A stretch of 64,000 nucleotides of DNA. It comes from Comamonas fluminis. Its GTDB lineage: Bacteria > Pseudomonadota > Gammaproteobacteria > Burkholderiales > Burkholderiaceae_C. The translations under genes were made by a program, and so were the position numbers. Below, one piece after another: positions 1 through 8,107 of this stretch. Position 1 is the first letter of the stretch; each line of letters opens with the position of its first letter. Where the stretch lies: positions 2,307,501-2,371,500 of the forward strand of contig NZ_CP066783.1 of NCBI RefSeq assembly GCF_019186805.1. Reading direction: 5' to 3'. The notes under the pieces are model-generated. The model did no database searches. It worked only from the letters and a program-made list of their open reading frames with translations, and was not told the DNA's origin.

Positions 1-37
1 TGAGGCAGAGTTCGATCAGCTGTCGAGCTGAGAGCGC

Positions 38-538
38 TTACCGCATACGGTCATCCGAGAGCTTGCCTGGCAATTGCATCAGGCCTTTGGCAAACCAGCC
101 AATGCGTTCAGTCGAGCGTACATCCAGGCGGGGAATATACGGCTTGATGTCGAGTACGGGCGTTCCGTCCAGCATGTCGTTGCCGCGAAATTCCAGTCTG
201 CAGCCATCCAGGCGTAGCAGCTCGATGATGGACAGGCCGATGCGATTGGGCCGTGCCGGGGCGCGTGTGGCAAACACACCGTGGCTGGCCGTGTCCATAA
301 AGGGTGTGACCTCCAGCTTTTCCACGGCCTCGTGCAGATGGGTGAGCACGATCAGGTATTGAAATTCCTGCACATCGCGCAGGCCCGCCGCGAAAGATTC
401 GAAGATTTCAATATGCCCGCAGTGCTCAGCAGCTGCCACGGTCTGTATGGGCATGCCCACAGTGCTTTTGAAAGGGCTGTGCACGCGGCCAATCGGGCGC
501 ATGGTGATGGTTGAGCCGTCCTGGCCTGTGCTGTTCAT
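38..538 (-). CDS. trmO: tRNA (N6-threonylcarbamoyladenosine(37)-N6)-methyltransferase TrmO
   Basis: The 166-residue product matches the TsaA/TrmO family, which uses S-adenosylmethionine to add a methyl group to t6A37 of certain tRNAs and so tunes decoding. Visible family motifs are the N-terminal MRPIGRVHSPF strand, the central ARPNRIGLS block (about residues 94-102) and the C-terminal LDGTPVLDIKPYIP block (about 122-135). The length suits the single-domain form; E. coli TrmO is longer. The gene starts only 10 nt after the stop of the molybdate-binding protein gene on the same strand, so the two are probably co-transcribed, although their functions do not obviously connect. An ATG nearer the conserved MRPIGR block (residue 13) is a possible alternative start. 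Family assignment is firm; the exact substrate tRNA cannot be read from sequence. Confidence 0.85.
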   Translation of the reverse strand: MNSTGQDGSTITMRPIGRVHSPFKSTVGMPIQTVAAAEHCGHIEIFESFAAGLRDVQEFQYLIVLTHLHEAVEKLEVTPFMDTASHGVFATRAPARPNRIGLSIIELLRLDGCRLEFRGNDMLDGTPVLDIKPYIPRLDVRSTERIGWFAKGLMQLPGKLSDDRMR

Positions 539-548
539 GGGCTTGACC

Positions 549-974
549 TCAGGCCCGCACCGCCAGCACTACCTGTGAAGCCTTGAACAAGGCCGTTGCT
601 GTCTTGCCGGGCTCAAGCCCCAGATGGGTTGCGCTGTCATTGGTCACGATAGCGACTACCTGCAAGCCCTGGGCGTCGATGCAGACTTCGGTATTGACGC
701 TGCCTGTCTTGACCTGTGTGACCTTGCCTGTGAGCTGGTTGCGCGCTGAAAAACGCATGCCTTCGGCGTCTGTCACCACGATGACCGAGGGAGCCTTGAT
801 CATGGCAATCACCTGACTACCCGCCTGAATGCCCAGACCGATGGCGCTGCCATGTGTGATGGTGGCAACCAGCTGGGCGTTGTGCTCGGTGCGAATCTGC
901 ACCTCATCGGTCACCACACCATGGCTGATGTGGGAGACGGTGCCGGGAAACTGGTTGCGTGCGCTGCTTTGCAT
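549..974 (-). CDS. Molybdate-binding di-Mop (TOBE) protein
   Basis: The 141-residue protein consists of two tandem Mop/TOBE domains of about 65-70 residues. Both repeat the signature SARNQ(F/L)xGxV near their start and share the middle pattern GSAIGLGIQAG / DSATHLGLEPG. Mop domains bind molybdate (or tungstate) oxyanions at subunit interfaces and act as cytoplasmic stores or sensors. No ModE helix-turn-helix or ModC ATPase domain is present, so this looks like a storage-type molbindin. The start at 974 is preferred over longer in-frame versions because AGGAG lies 7 nt upstream and homology begins there. It is the first gene of a likely two-gene operon with trmO. The window also encodes a molybdoenzyme (TtrA), but far away, so any link is speculative. 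Confidence 0.85.
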   Translation of the reverse strand: MQSSARNQFPGTVSHISHGVVTDEVQIRTEHNAQLVATITHGSAIGLGIQAGSQVIAMIKAPSVIVVTDAEGMRFSARNQLTGKVTQVKTGSVNTEVCIDAQGLQVVAIVTNDSATHLGLEPGKTATALFKASQVVLAVRA

Positions 975-1126
975 GATGGCTCCTGAAGAAAATAAATTTA
1001 TAGCATCCCGCGCAGTGCAGGTAATCTGTGCAGCGTTTATGGATGGTGCAGGCTGGCGCTGATAATCGCTGTCAGCCATGTTGCAGCAGACAGCAACGAC
1101 CGGCCATTCCTGCAGGAACGACATCC

Positions 1127-1660
1127 ATGAGTGATTTGAAAATTGTGCAGTGCACACACGAGCGCCACGCCGCCGCGATTCTGGAGATATTCAACGACGC
1201 CATCGTCAACTCCACCGCGCTCTACGACTATCAGCCCCGCACCGCGCAGAACATGGTTGCCTGGTTCGAGGCCAAGCGTGCAGGCAACTGGCCCGTGCTG
1301 GGGCTGGAAGATGCGCAGGGCCAACTGCTGGGCTTTTGCAGCTACGGCAGCTTTCGCGCCTATCCCGCCTACAAATACACGGTAGAGCACTCAGTCTATG
1401 TACACCCTGACCACCGAGGCCGTGGCCTGGGTCGCCAGCTCATGGATTTGCTGATTGCCGAAGCACGCCGCCGGGGTGATGTGCACGCCATCATCGGCGC
1501 CATTGATGCGGCCAACAAGGGCAGCATTGCGCTGCACCAGCGTCTGGGCTTTGTGCATGTGGGGCAGATGCCCCAGGTTGGCTTCAAGTTTGGCCGCTGG
1601 CTGGACCTGGCCTTCTACCAGCTGACGCTGGAGACCCCGCTGAACCCGGTGGATGGCTGA
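1127..1660 (+). CDS. GNAT family N-acetyltransferase, phosphinothricin acetyltransferase-like
   Basis: This 177-residue protein has the GNAT fold and transfers an acetyl group from acetyl-CoA to an amine. The acetyl-CoA pyrophosphate loop is clear at HPDHRGRGLGRQL (about residues 93-105), and the N-terminal ILEIFNDAIVNSTALYDYQ together with FCSYGSFR is typical of the PAT/Pat-like branch that acetylates phosphinothricin or methionine sulfone-like amino acids. The start at 1127 follows CAGGAACG; an upstream in-frame start would add 33 residues that do not look like part of the fold. It is divergent from the mop-trmO pair with about 150 nt between them. The true substrate is unknown; members of this branch often have activities unrelated to herbicide resistance. 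Confidence 0.8.
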   Translation: MSDLKIVQCTHERHAAAILEIFNDAIVNSTALYDYQPRTAQNMVAWFEAKRAGNWPVLGLEDAQGQLLGFCSYGSFRAYPAYKYTVEHSVYVHPDHRGRGLGRQLMDLLIAEARRRGDVHAIIGAIDAANKGSIALHQRLGFVHVGQMPQVGFKFGRWLDLAFYQLTLETPLNPVDG

Positions 1661-1811
1661 AGCCAGAGCAAAGCAGGGCTAAATAAGGCTGTACGGGCTG
1701 ATACATCCTGCAGCCAGAAAATTTTGACATTGTCTTGTCATCCCCAGCGGCGGCCCCACGTTAAGGACTGGCTGATCTCTTGTCAGCGTCTCACTTGAAG
1801 GAGTGTTTGCC

Positions 1812-2099
1812 ATGTGGAAACTCGGTCGTCTGCTGACGATGTTTCGCAAGGAATTGCTACTGGCCTGGGCTGTGCTGCGCGATCCGCGCTCGCCCAAGGC
1901 GGCCAAGATCGCCACCGTGCTGGCGGCGCTGTACGTCATCAGTCCCATTGATTTCATCCCGGACACCATTCCCATTCTGGGCTGGCTGGATGACGGCATG
2001 ATTGGTTACCTGCTGCTGCAGCTGGCATTCAAGTTCCTGCCCGATGAGCTGCTGGCCTCGCTGCGCGAGCGTACCGGCGGCACGGCCAAGGCCCGCTGA
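1812..2099 (+). CDS. DUF1232 (YkvA-like) small membrane protein
   Basis: The 95-residue product carries the DUF1232 signature around VLAALYVISPIDFIPDTIPILGWLDD (about residues 37-62), where the conserved SPIDxIPD motif sits in the hydrophobic hairpin that this family inserts in the membrane. The start at 1812 is chosen because AAGGAG lies about 8 nt upstream; a GTG three codons earlier overlaps that ribosome site. The gene is single and ends in a strong terminator just downstream, convergent with leuA. The function of the family is unknown; some members have been linked to membrane stress. Only the family membership is supported here. Confidence 0.8.
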   Translation: MWKLGRLLTMFRKELLLAWAVLRDPRSPKAAKIATVLAALYVISPIDFIPDTIPILGWLDDGMIGYLLLQLAFKFLPDELLASLRERTGGTAKAR

Positions 2100-2117
2100 G
2101 TAGTTTTAAAACCATAG

Positions 2118-2157
2118 CGGCCAGCGCTTGTCCATCAAGCGCTGGCCGTTGTTTTTA
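2118..2157 (+). terminator. Rho-independent terminator after the DUF1232 gene
   Basis: A perfect 13-bp stem (2118-2130 with 2136-2148), loop TCCAT, is followed by a T-rich run. The stem core CCAGCGCTTG/CAAGCGCTGG is the same as that of the dispersed GATAGC/AGCGCTT repeat, so a repeat copy appears to act as the terminator between convergent genes. Confidence 0.8.
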
Positions 2158-2162
2158 TTGAA

Positions 2163-3836
2163 TCAAACGGATTCAAAGCGTGCTGCCGCATTCACCACTG
2201 CCAGCACCGAGGCCGTGATGATGTTGGCATGCTTGCCTACGCCAAAGCGCGAACCGGGCACGCCGGGCAGGGCGGCTTCCACAACGGCGATGGCCTGCGC
2301 ATCGGCGCCCTGGCCCAGACTGCGCTCTTCATAGCTGTCAATGCGCAGCGGCAGGCCCAGCGCGGCGACGGTTGCAGCGAGCGTGGCCGAAATAGGCCCA
2401 TTGCCCGTGCCCCGGCTGATCTGATGCTGGCCCTGAGCATCCGTCCATTGAATCTCTATGCCTTGACCAGGTTCACCTTCAAACAGGCGGTGCCCTGCAT
2501 AGCGCGAGCTGGTGGCGTTCACATGCGCTTGCAGATAGGTCGCATCAAACAAATCCCAGATCTGCTGGCTGCTGAGTTCGGCCTCGCTGGAGTCGGCCAG
2601 ACCCTGCACGATGGCGCTGAACTCGATTTGCATGCGCCGTGGCATGACGATGCCCCAGTCGCGCTGCAGCAAAAAGGCAATGCCGCCTTTGCCCGACTGG
2701 CTGTTGACGCGCACGATGCTGTCATAGGTGCGGCCCAGGTCCTGCGGGTCCACGGGCAGATAGGGCACGCGCCAGGGGGCATCGCTTTTCTGTGCGGCAA
2801 AGCCCTTGGCAATCGCATCCTGGTGCGAGCCGGAAAAGGCCGTAAACACCAGATCACCCACATAGGGGTGGCGCGGGTGAATCGGCAAGGCTGTGCATTC
2901 CTCGGCAATGCGCGCCACGGCGGCGATATCGGAAAAATCCAGCCCCGGCGCAATGCCCTGGGTGTAGAGGTTGAGCGCCAGCGTCACCACATCGAGGTTG
3001 CCGCTGCGCTCGCCATTGCCGAACAGACAGCCTTCCACGCGCTGGGCGCCAGCCAGCAAGGCCTGCTCGGCACAGGCCACGCCCGTGCCTCTGTCATTGT
3101 GGGGGTGTACGGACAGCACGATGTGCTCACGCCGCGCCAGGTGGCGGCTCATCCACTCGATCTGGTCGGCAAAGACATTGGCCGTCGTCACCTCCACCGT
3201 GGTCGGCAGATTGACAATCATGGGCCGTGCCGGGCCTGCATCCCAGGCGGCGATGGCGGCATTGCACACGGCCAGCGACACCTCCAGCTCGGCCATGCAA
3301 AAAGTCTCGGGCGAGTATTGCAGCACCCATTCGGTTTCGGGGTGCTGGTCGGTCAGGCGCTTGAGCAGACTCACATGGTGCTCCACCATGGCAATGATCT
3401 GCGGCACCTCCATGCCAAAGACGATTTCGCGGAAGGCTGGCGCAATTGCGTTGTACAGGTGCACGATCACGCGGCGTGCCCCGACGGCGCTGCGCACCGT
3501 GGTCTCTATCAAGTCCTCGCGCAGCTGGGTGATGACCATGGGCGTGACGTCCCGGGGAATCAGCTGTGCATCAATCAGATGGCGCACGATGTCAAAGTCC
3601 GTCTGCGAGGCCGAGGGAAAGCCCACCTCGATCTCCTTGAAGCCTATGCGCACCAGCTCATCAAACAGGCGCAGCTTGCGCTCGCGGTTCATAGGCTCGA
3701 ACAGCGCTTGATTGCCGTCGCGCAAATCGGTGGACAGCCAGATGGGCGCTTGCGTCAGCGTGCGCGCAGGCCACTGGCGGTCTGGCAGATCGACGACGGG
3801 GTGGGGGCGGTATTTGTGAGAAGGGTTGGCCAGCAT
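2163..3836 (-). CDS. leuA: 2-isopropylmalate synthase
   Basis: LeuA condenses acetyl-CoA with 2-oxoisovalerate, the first committed step of leucine synthesis. The 557-residue length and the sequence fit the longer class typified by yeast and actinobacterial enzymes. The catalytic barrel opens with STDLRDGNQ (about residues 35-43), where Arg and Asp sit at the active site. The metal-binding HPHNDRGTG and the glycine-rich CLFGNGERSGN motifs follow. The C-terminal region (about residues 420-557) is the regulatory domain that senses leucine. The start at 3836 follows an AAGG and gives the usual MLANPSHKYRP amino end; the frame stays open for 57 codons upstream, but that stretch lacks family similarity. 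It is divergent from an AraC-type regulator and convergent with the DUF1232 gene. No other leu genes are in the window. Confidence 0.93.
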   Translation of the reverse strand: MLANPSHKYRPHPVVDLPDRQWPARTLTQAPIWLSTDLRDGNQALFEPMNRERKLRLFDELVRIGFKEIEVGFPSASQTDFDIVRHLIDAQLIPRDVTPMVITQLREDLIETTVRSAVGARRVIVHLYNAIAPAFREIVFGMEVPQIIAMVEHHVSLLKRLTDQHPETEWVLQYSPETFCMAELEVSLAVCNAAIAAWDAGPARPMIVNLPTTVEVTTANVFADQIEWMSRHLARREHIVLSVHPHNDRGTGVACAEQALLAGAQRVEGCLFGNGERSGNLDVVTLALNLYTQGIAPGLDFSDIAAVARIAEECTALPIHPRHPYVGDLVFTAFSGSHQDAIAKGFAAQKSDAPWRVPYLPVDPQDLGRTYDSIVRVNSQSGKGGIAFLLQRDWGIVMPRRMQIEFSAIVQGLADSSEAELSSQQIWDLFDATYLQAHVNATSSRYAGHRLFEGEPGQGIEIQWTDAQGQHQISRGTGNGPISATLAATVAALGLPLRIDSYEERSLGQGADAQAIAVVEAALPGVPGSRFGVGKHANIITASVLAVVNAAARFESV

Positions 3837-3904
3837 ACGAAACCTTGAAATCAGTGAAGAGATGTCCTGATTTCCCTGCCTGGCCACTGGGGGCAGGCTG
3901 CTCA

Positions 3905-3964
3905 GGTCGGGGTCTGGGGAAACCAGAGTGGGGCCGTTCGCACGGCAATGCGCGGACCCCGACC
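3905..3964 (-). promoter_or_regulatory. Inverted repeat in the leuA leader
   Basis: GGTCGGGGTC at 3905-3914 and GACCCCGACC at 3955-3964 form a perfect 10-bp inverted repeat with a 40-nt loop, 68-128 nt upstream of the leuA start. If transcribed it could form a stem in the leader. No leucine-rich leader peptide and no U-tract are visible, so attenuation is not shown. Confidence 0.3.
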
Positions 3965-4143
3965 AGAAGTCAGAGTCACTAGGCATAGCAAATACGGGTG
4001 CAAACAAGTCATGGTCAAGCGGTGCTGAAAGGGCTTGTGGAAGTCAGTACGAGCACTTTAGACTGCAGGCCTTATGGGCTTCTATCAAAAAATAGCCATT
4101 CGCTTTACCGATTTGGACATTGCCGCGAAAGCGGCTGCTTGCC

Positions 4144-4959
4144 ATGGCCTACGCATCGCCTGAGCGCGGCGGGCAGTCGCTGAATCTGCAGGGCTTTGCG
4201 CAGCCCGTGGCTGGCGTGGTTGAGCACTACCCCGCAGGCCACCGGGTGCCGCTGCACAGCCACCCCTATGGTCATCTGATCTATGCCACCCAGGGCTTGC
4301 TGCTGGTGCAGGCCAGTTCAGGCCAGTGGCTGGTGCCGCCCACCACGGCCGTGTGGCTGCGCCCCCATGTGCAGCACAGCCTGACGGCGACCACGGCTGT
4401 CAGCGCCTGTGGCATCTTTATTCAGCCCGATCTGGCCGGGCCGTTGCCCCAGCAGGATTGCGTGCTGCATGTCACGCCGCTGGTGCGTGAGCTGATTGCG
4501 GCTTTGGTGGGCCTGGATGCCGAGGCTGCAAGCCAGCCACGCAGCCGCCTGCTGGGCCAATTGCTGCTGGAAGAGTTGAAAGCGCTGGCGCCGCTGCCGC
4601 TGCACCTGCCCTGGCCGGAAGATGCGTTGATGCGCCAGATTTGCCAGGCGCTGGTGCAAGACCCGGCACAGCCCGCCACGGCAGAGCAAATAGCCAGCCA
4701 GCATGCGCTGACCACCAAGACGCTGCACCGGCGCTTTCTCAAAAGCACGGGCATGAACCTGGGCAAATGGCGCCAGCAGATGCGGCTGATGGCCTCGATT
4801 CAGCAGCTGCTGAAAGGGGCGCCCATCACAAGCGTGGCGCTGGAAAGCGGCTATGAAAGCCATAGCGCTTACACCGTGGCTTTCAAGAAGAACTTTGGCT
4901 GCCCGCCCTCGGAGTTTGTGCTGTTCTCAAAGGGCGGGGCGTTGGCTACGTTGCCTTAG
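4144..4959 (+). CDS. AraC family transcriptional regulator with N-terminal cupin
   Basis: The protein (271 residues from the ATG at 4144; a TTG at 4120 would add eight) has an AraC-type sensor and DNA-binding layout. The N-terminal half has the cupin motif HRVPLHSHPYGHLIYATQG (about residues 31-49). The C-terminal 100 residues carry two helix-turn-helix motifs, around ASQHALTTKTLHRRFLKSTG and SVALESGYESHSAYTVAFKKNFG, the second ending in the usual family signature. Cupin-AraC proteins generally respond to a small effector. It is divergent from leuA, about 300 nt away, and its end overlaps the convergent hydrolase gene by 4 nt. Its target is not evident; leuA or its own gene are possible from position only. 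Confidence 0.85.
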   Translation: MAYASPERGGQSLNLQGFAQPVAGVVEHYPAGHRVPLHSHPYGHLIYATQGLLLVQASSGQWLVPPTTAVWLRPHVQHSLTATTAVSACGIFIQPDLAGPLPQQDCVLHVTPLVRELIAALVGLDAEAASQPRSRLLGQLLLEELKALAPLPLHLPWPEDALMRQICQALVQDPAQPATAEQIASQHALTTKTLHRRFLKSTGMNLGKWRQQMRLMASIQQLLKGAPITSVALESGYESHSAYTVAFKKNFGCPPSEFVLFSKGGALATLP

Positions 4960-6029
4960 ATTCCCAGAAACTGGAAAGGCTTGGCGGGCTTGAACTCCGC
5001 AGTGGCATCGCCAGAGAAGGTGTGGCTCTGATCGGCGCCCAGATCCAGCTTCATCACCTTGCCGCTGCTGGGGCTGAAGTCGATCTTTTTCAGGTCCACC
5101 CAGAAAGTGTTGGGCGTCAGGGCCGACTCAAAGAAGTACAGCTTGCGCTTGTGGTCGAACACGGTGCGCCAGCGGGTCGATGAAATATTGGGCTCGCCCG
5201 GGGTGCTGATGCCGTAGGGCACGGAAACATTGCGAATCACGCTGAACACGCTGGCCAGCGCCTTGTTGGCATCGGGCTCCTTGGGAATGGCATTCACGTA
5301 AAAGGACGCGCGGGCAAAGCGGTCTGCAGCGCGGTTGGTGCCGGGCAGCATGGTGGTGCCGCCGATTTGCTGCCAATAGCTGTTCAGCGCCAGTTGCTGG
5401 TCAAACGTGGGCGAGTTGGTCATCACCTGAAATTCGCGGCCATGGTGAATGACTTGCTTGCCGTTGATGTATTCGACGATGGCGCTGTCGCCGCTGGCGT
5501 CCGACATGGACAGGTGCAGCGTGGCCAGGCGGTTTTCACCGGGAACGCTGTCGGAGACGATGGTGAAGGGCTGCTCCTTGAGCGCGGCCACGGCTTCCTT
5601 GACGGTGGCAAAGTTGTCCAGCACGTACTGCGCCCAGGCGGCAATCGTCAGGCCCGGCTTGCTGCTGGCGTCAAACTGGGGATATTGAGATTCGACCAGC
5701 CACAGCAAATTGGCGTTCAGGCCTGCTTCGTTCACGCCGTCCGTTGTCGAAATGTCATATCCCGAGGTGATGACGCTGCCGTATTTGGAAGTCCAGCGCA
5801 GCGTGTTCTTGCCCGTCTGGCCTGTGCGCTCCATACCGCGCGGCATGACCCACAGGTTGCTGACGATATCGCTCTTCCAGTCCATGGACCGCGCAGTGAC
5901 GACCTGGCCTTCAGCCCCCAGAAAAACCAGACGGGTGCAGGCCCAGGCGCTGGTGGTGGCAGCAATTCCAGATGCGGCCAGCAGCACGGCGGCCAGTGCG
6001 GGGCGAATACGTGGCATTTTTGCTTTCAT
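4956..6029 (-). CDS. Secreted choloylglycine hydrolase / penicillin V acylase-family Ntn hydrolase
   Basis: The precursor has 357 residues. A signal peptide of about 30 residues ends in SAWA just before Cys31. In this family the cysteine released at the mature amino terminus is the nucleophile, and here signal peptidase cleavage would expose it in the pattern CTRLVF. Downstream motifs SMDW and GVNEAGLNANLLW, plus a conserved N-R pair near the carboxyl end (SSTRWRTVFDHKRK), fit the linear-amide C-N hydrolase fold. Members hydrolyse bile salts, penicillin V or N-acyl homoserine lactones; Gram-negative periplasmic versions often act on the last two. The start at 6029 is supported by AAGGAAGG just upstream. 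It is divergent from an outer membrane protein gene, with a near-palindrome between them. Family is firm, substrate is not. Confidence 0.85.
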   Translation of the reverse strand: MKAKMPRIRPALAAVLLAASGIAATTSAWACTRLVFLGAEGQVVTARSMDWKSDIVSNLWVMPRGMERTGQTGKNTLRWTSKYGSVITSGYDISTTDGVNEAGLNANLLWLVESQYPQFDASSKPGLTIAAWAQYVLDNFATVKEAVAALKEQPFTIVSDSVPGENRLATLHLSMSDASGDSAIVEYINGKQVIHHGREFQVMTNSPTFDQQLALNSYWQQIGGTTMLPGTNRAADRFARASFYVNAIPKEPDANKALASVFSVIRNVSVPYGISTPGEPNISSTRWRTVFDHKRKLYFFESALTPNTFWVDLKKIDFSPSSGKVMKLDLGADQSHTFSGDATAEFKPAKPFQFLGI

Positions 6030-6114
6030 CAAACCTTCCTTTGCGAATAACGACTCAAACAGAAGCGGGCCACAGGGAATCTGACGCCGCCAATTCCATC
6101 TTGAATGGTGAACA

Positions 6115-6143
6115 GCGTGAATCATTAATAATGTGAATCACGC
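6115..6143. promoter_or_regulatory. Near-palindrome between divergent hydrolase and outer membrane protein genes
   Basis: A 29-nt stretch begins GCGTGAATCA and ends GTGAATCACGC. The outer ten positions of each arm pair at nine of ten. It lies 31 nt from the outer membrane protein start and about 86 nt from the hydrolase start, as expected for an operator shared by a divergent pair. No regulator gene is adjacent. Confidence 0.35.
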
Positions 6144-6173
6144 TTTACATACAGATACTAACCTTGCTGAGCC

Positions 6174-6968
6174 ATGTCTATTACGAACCCCGTCTTTTCC
6201 AGCCGTCTGAAAACACTTGCCACCCTGGGCGCGGCCCTGTTTGTCAGTGCCGGGGTAGCGGCTCAGACGGTGGTGGATCAGACAGCGGCGGCTCAGACTG
6301 CTGAACCCCAGGCCTGGCGCACGCAGCTCACACCCTATGTCTGGATGACGGGCCTGCAAGGCTATATCCAGCCCGTCAGTGGCGCGCCTACCGTGCATGT
6401 TGATAAATCCTTCTCGGATGTGCTGGAGAACCTGGACGCCGCCTTTTTTGTCTCCGGCTCGGCGCGCAAGGACCGCTGGGTGCTGCATGGCGACTTCAGC
6501 CACGCCTCCACTTCAGACGGTGCATCGCTGCCCCTGGGTCTGTCGGCCCGCGCCAAGGTGCGCCAGTCGTCGCTGACGCTGACCGGCGGCTACAACTGGC
6601 AACTGGCCCCGCAGTCCAGCGTGGACCTGATGGGCGGTGTGCGCCTGTGGGACATTCACGCCCATGTGCAGGTGCCCGGCGTGGCAGCGGCGCAGTCCAA
6701 TACCTCGTTTGTGGACCCCGTTGTTGCCGTGCGCTGGCGCTATGACCTGGGCAGCCAGTGGTCCTCGCTGCTTTATGCGGACGCGGGCGGCTTTGGCCTG
6801 GGCTCGGACGCCACATGGCAGGCGCTGGCCTCCATCAACTACCAGTGGCGCGACAACATCTATCTGTCTCTGGGCTATCGCCACCTGAGCGTGGACTACC
6901 GCAGCGGCGGCAAGCGGCTGGACTTTTCCCAGTCCGGGCCGCTGCTGGGCGTGACTCTCAAATACTAA
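6174..6968 (+). CDS. Outer membrane beta-barrel protein
   Basis: The 264-residue precursor has a signal peptide ending near VSAGVAAQ (about residue 31). The mature part shows the alternating pattern of membrane beta strands: TPYVWMTGLQGYI, WVLHGDFSHAS, SLTLTGGYNW, SVDLMGGVRLWDI, VVAVRWRYDLG, SSLLYADAGGFGLG and NIYLSLGYRHLSVDY, and it ends in LLGVTLKY with the terminal aromatic residue recognised by the Bam machinery. This resembles the small barrel families of unknown role common in proteobacteria. The gene stands alone, divergent from the Ntn hydrolase. Function beyond outer membrane location cannot be stated. Confidence 0.75.
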   Translation: MSITNPVFSSRLKTLATLGAALFVSAGVAAQTVVDQTAAAQTAEPQAWRTQLTPYVWMTGLQGYIQPVSGAPTVHVDKSFSDVLENLDAAFFVSGSARKDRWVLHGDFSHASTSDGASLPLGLSARAKVRQSSLTLTGGYNWQLAPQSSVDLMGGVRLWDIHAHVQVPGVAAAQSNTSFVDPVVAVRWRYDLGSQWSSLLYADAGGFGLGSDATWQALASINYQWRDNIYLSLGYRHLSVDYRSGGKRLDFSQSGPLLGVTLKY

Positions 6969-7061
6969 ATCGGGTACTAAATTCGGCACGAGTCTCCGAC
7001 TCTTCATACCTCGGAGAGCCTGCTTTGGAGGCCAGGACGGCGAGGGCGGCATACTAGCTCC

Positions 7062-7529
7062 ATGCCCATCAAGCCGCGTTCTGCCCGCCAGCTTCCCTTG
7101 CTTCCCCTGCTTCTCCTGCGTCCCATGTGTGCCGCGCTATGGCTGCTGAGCCTGTCGGGCTGCGATTGGCAGTCCGGCACTGAGCAGGCCCCAGGCGCTG
7201 AACTGAGCAAAGAGGCCATCGCCACCCGCAATGCCTTGCCCGAGGATGTGTTCAAAGGTGAGTTGAACGGTCAGTCCGCACACCTGCTGCTGCACGATTG
7301 CGAGGTTTTCAGTGTGCAAATGCTGCCCGGGGGCGAAGTGCAATGGGAAAGCGTGCTGGCCCCCGAGCCTTATCCGTTCCCGACTGCCTGCGAGCGCCAG
7401 AGCATGAAATTTGATAGTGGCAGTCTCACCGTCACACTGGGCCGCAGAGCGTTGGGTGCAGGTGGCTGCTGCGCCAGTGGTGGCACTTACAGCTCTACGG
7501 ATGGCAGGCGCTGGAAGAAAATTTCCTGA
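7062..7529 (+). CDS. Hypothetical lipoprotein
   Basis: The 155-residue precursor begins with a basic stretch and a leucine-rich core, followed by the lipobox LLSLSGC (cysteine at about residue 34), so the product should be a lipid-anchored protein. The mature part is about 120 residues and rich in charged and small residues, with a Cys pair in GAGGCCASGG near the end. I do not recognise a named domain. It follows the outer membrane protein gene by 93 nt on the same strand and could be co-transcribed, but no terminator or promoter decides this. Confidence 0.6.
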   Translation: MPIKPRSARQLPLLPLLLLRPMCAALWLLSLSGCDWQSGTEQAPGAELSKEAIATRNALPEDVFKGELNGQSAHLLLHDCEVFSVQMLPGGEVQWESVLAPEPYPFPTACERQSMKFDSGSLTVTLGRRALGAGGCCASGGTYSSTDGRRWKKIS

Positions 7530-7600
7530 GGGTGCCGTCCCAGTTTTTCAGGCCATTTCACTCACTCGCATATTTCCGCAGACCTTTTGCTGAGCATTTC

Positions 7601-8107
7601 ATGTCCTTCCAGATTCGCCCAGAAACGCCCGCCGACAGCGAAAGCATTGCAGCCGTCACCCGCGCTGCATTTCTGAACGCGGCGCATACCGACCACAGCG
7701 AAGAATTCATCGTCGCAGGCCTGCGCGCCGCCGGGGCGCTGACGGTGTCGCTGGTGGCCGAGGTCTCAGGCCAGGTCGTGGGGCATGTGGCCCTGTCGCC
7801 GGTTTCGATCTCTGATGGCGCCACAGGCTGGTTTGGCCTGGGGCCCATTTCCGTGTTGCCAGCGTTTCAAAATCAAGGCCTGGGCGCAGCCCTGATGCAA
7901 GCCGCCTTGCAGCAACTGGCGCAATTGGGTGCGGCGGGCTGTGTGCTGCTGGGCGACCCTGCTTACTACCGCCGCTTTGGGTTTGAGTGCCATGCGGGGC
8001 TGGTGCTGCCAGGCGTGCCGCCCGAATACTTCATGGCCCTGGCCTTCAAAGGCGCGGTTCCCTGCGGCGCTGTGAGCTATCACCCGGCATTTGCCGCGAC
8101 GGCCTGA
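7601..8107 (+). CDS. GNAT family N-acetyltransferase (YhbS-like)
   Basis: This 168-residue protein has the GNAT acetyl-CoA loop at LPAFQNQGLGAALMQAAL (about residues 85-102) and the YhbS-type carboxyl part GCVLLGDPAYYRRFGFEC (about 117-134), seen in proteins annotated as predicted N-acetyltransferases of COG3153. The conserved GLGPISVLP segment precedes the loop. The ATG at 7601 gives the standard amino end MSFQIRPET; a longer in-frame start adds 23 residues without similarity. Its last 62 nt overlap the end of the convergent TetR gene, so the two transcripts must be partly complementary. Substrate unknown. Confidence 0.8.
   Translation: MSFQIRPETPADSESIAAVTRAAFLNAAHTDHSEEFIVAGLRAAGALTVSLVAEVSGQVVGHVALSPVSISDGATGWFGLGPISVLPAFQNQGLGAALMQAALQQLAQLGAAGCVLLGDPAYYRRFGFECHAGLVLPGVPPEYFMALAFKGAVPCGAVSYHPAFAATA

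Noticed and set aside
2229..3848. 539-codon frame on the plus strand opposite leuA
   Set aside because: Antisense to leuA motifs; no start with ribosome site and no family similarity.
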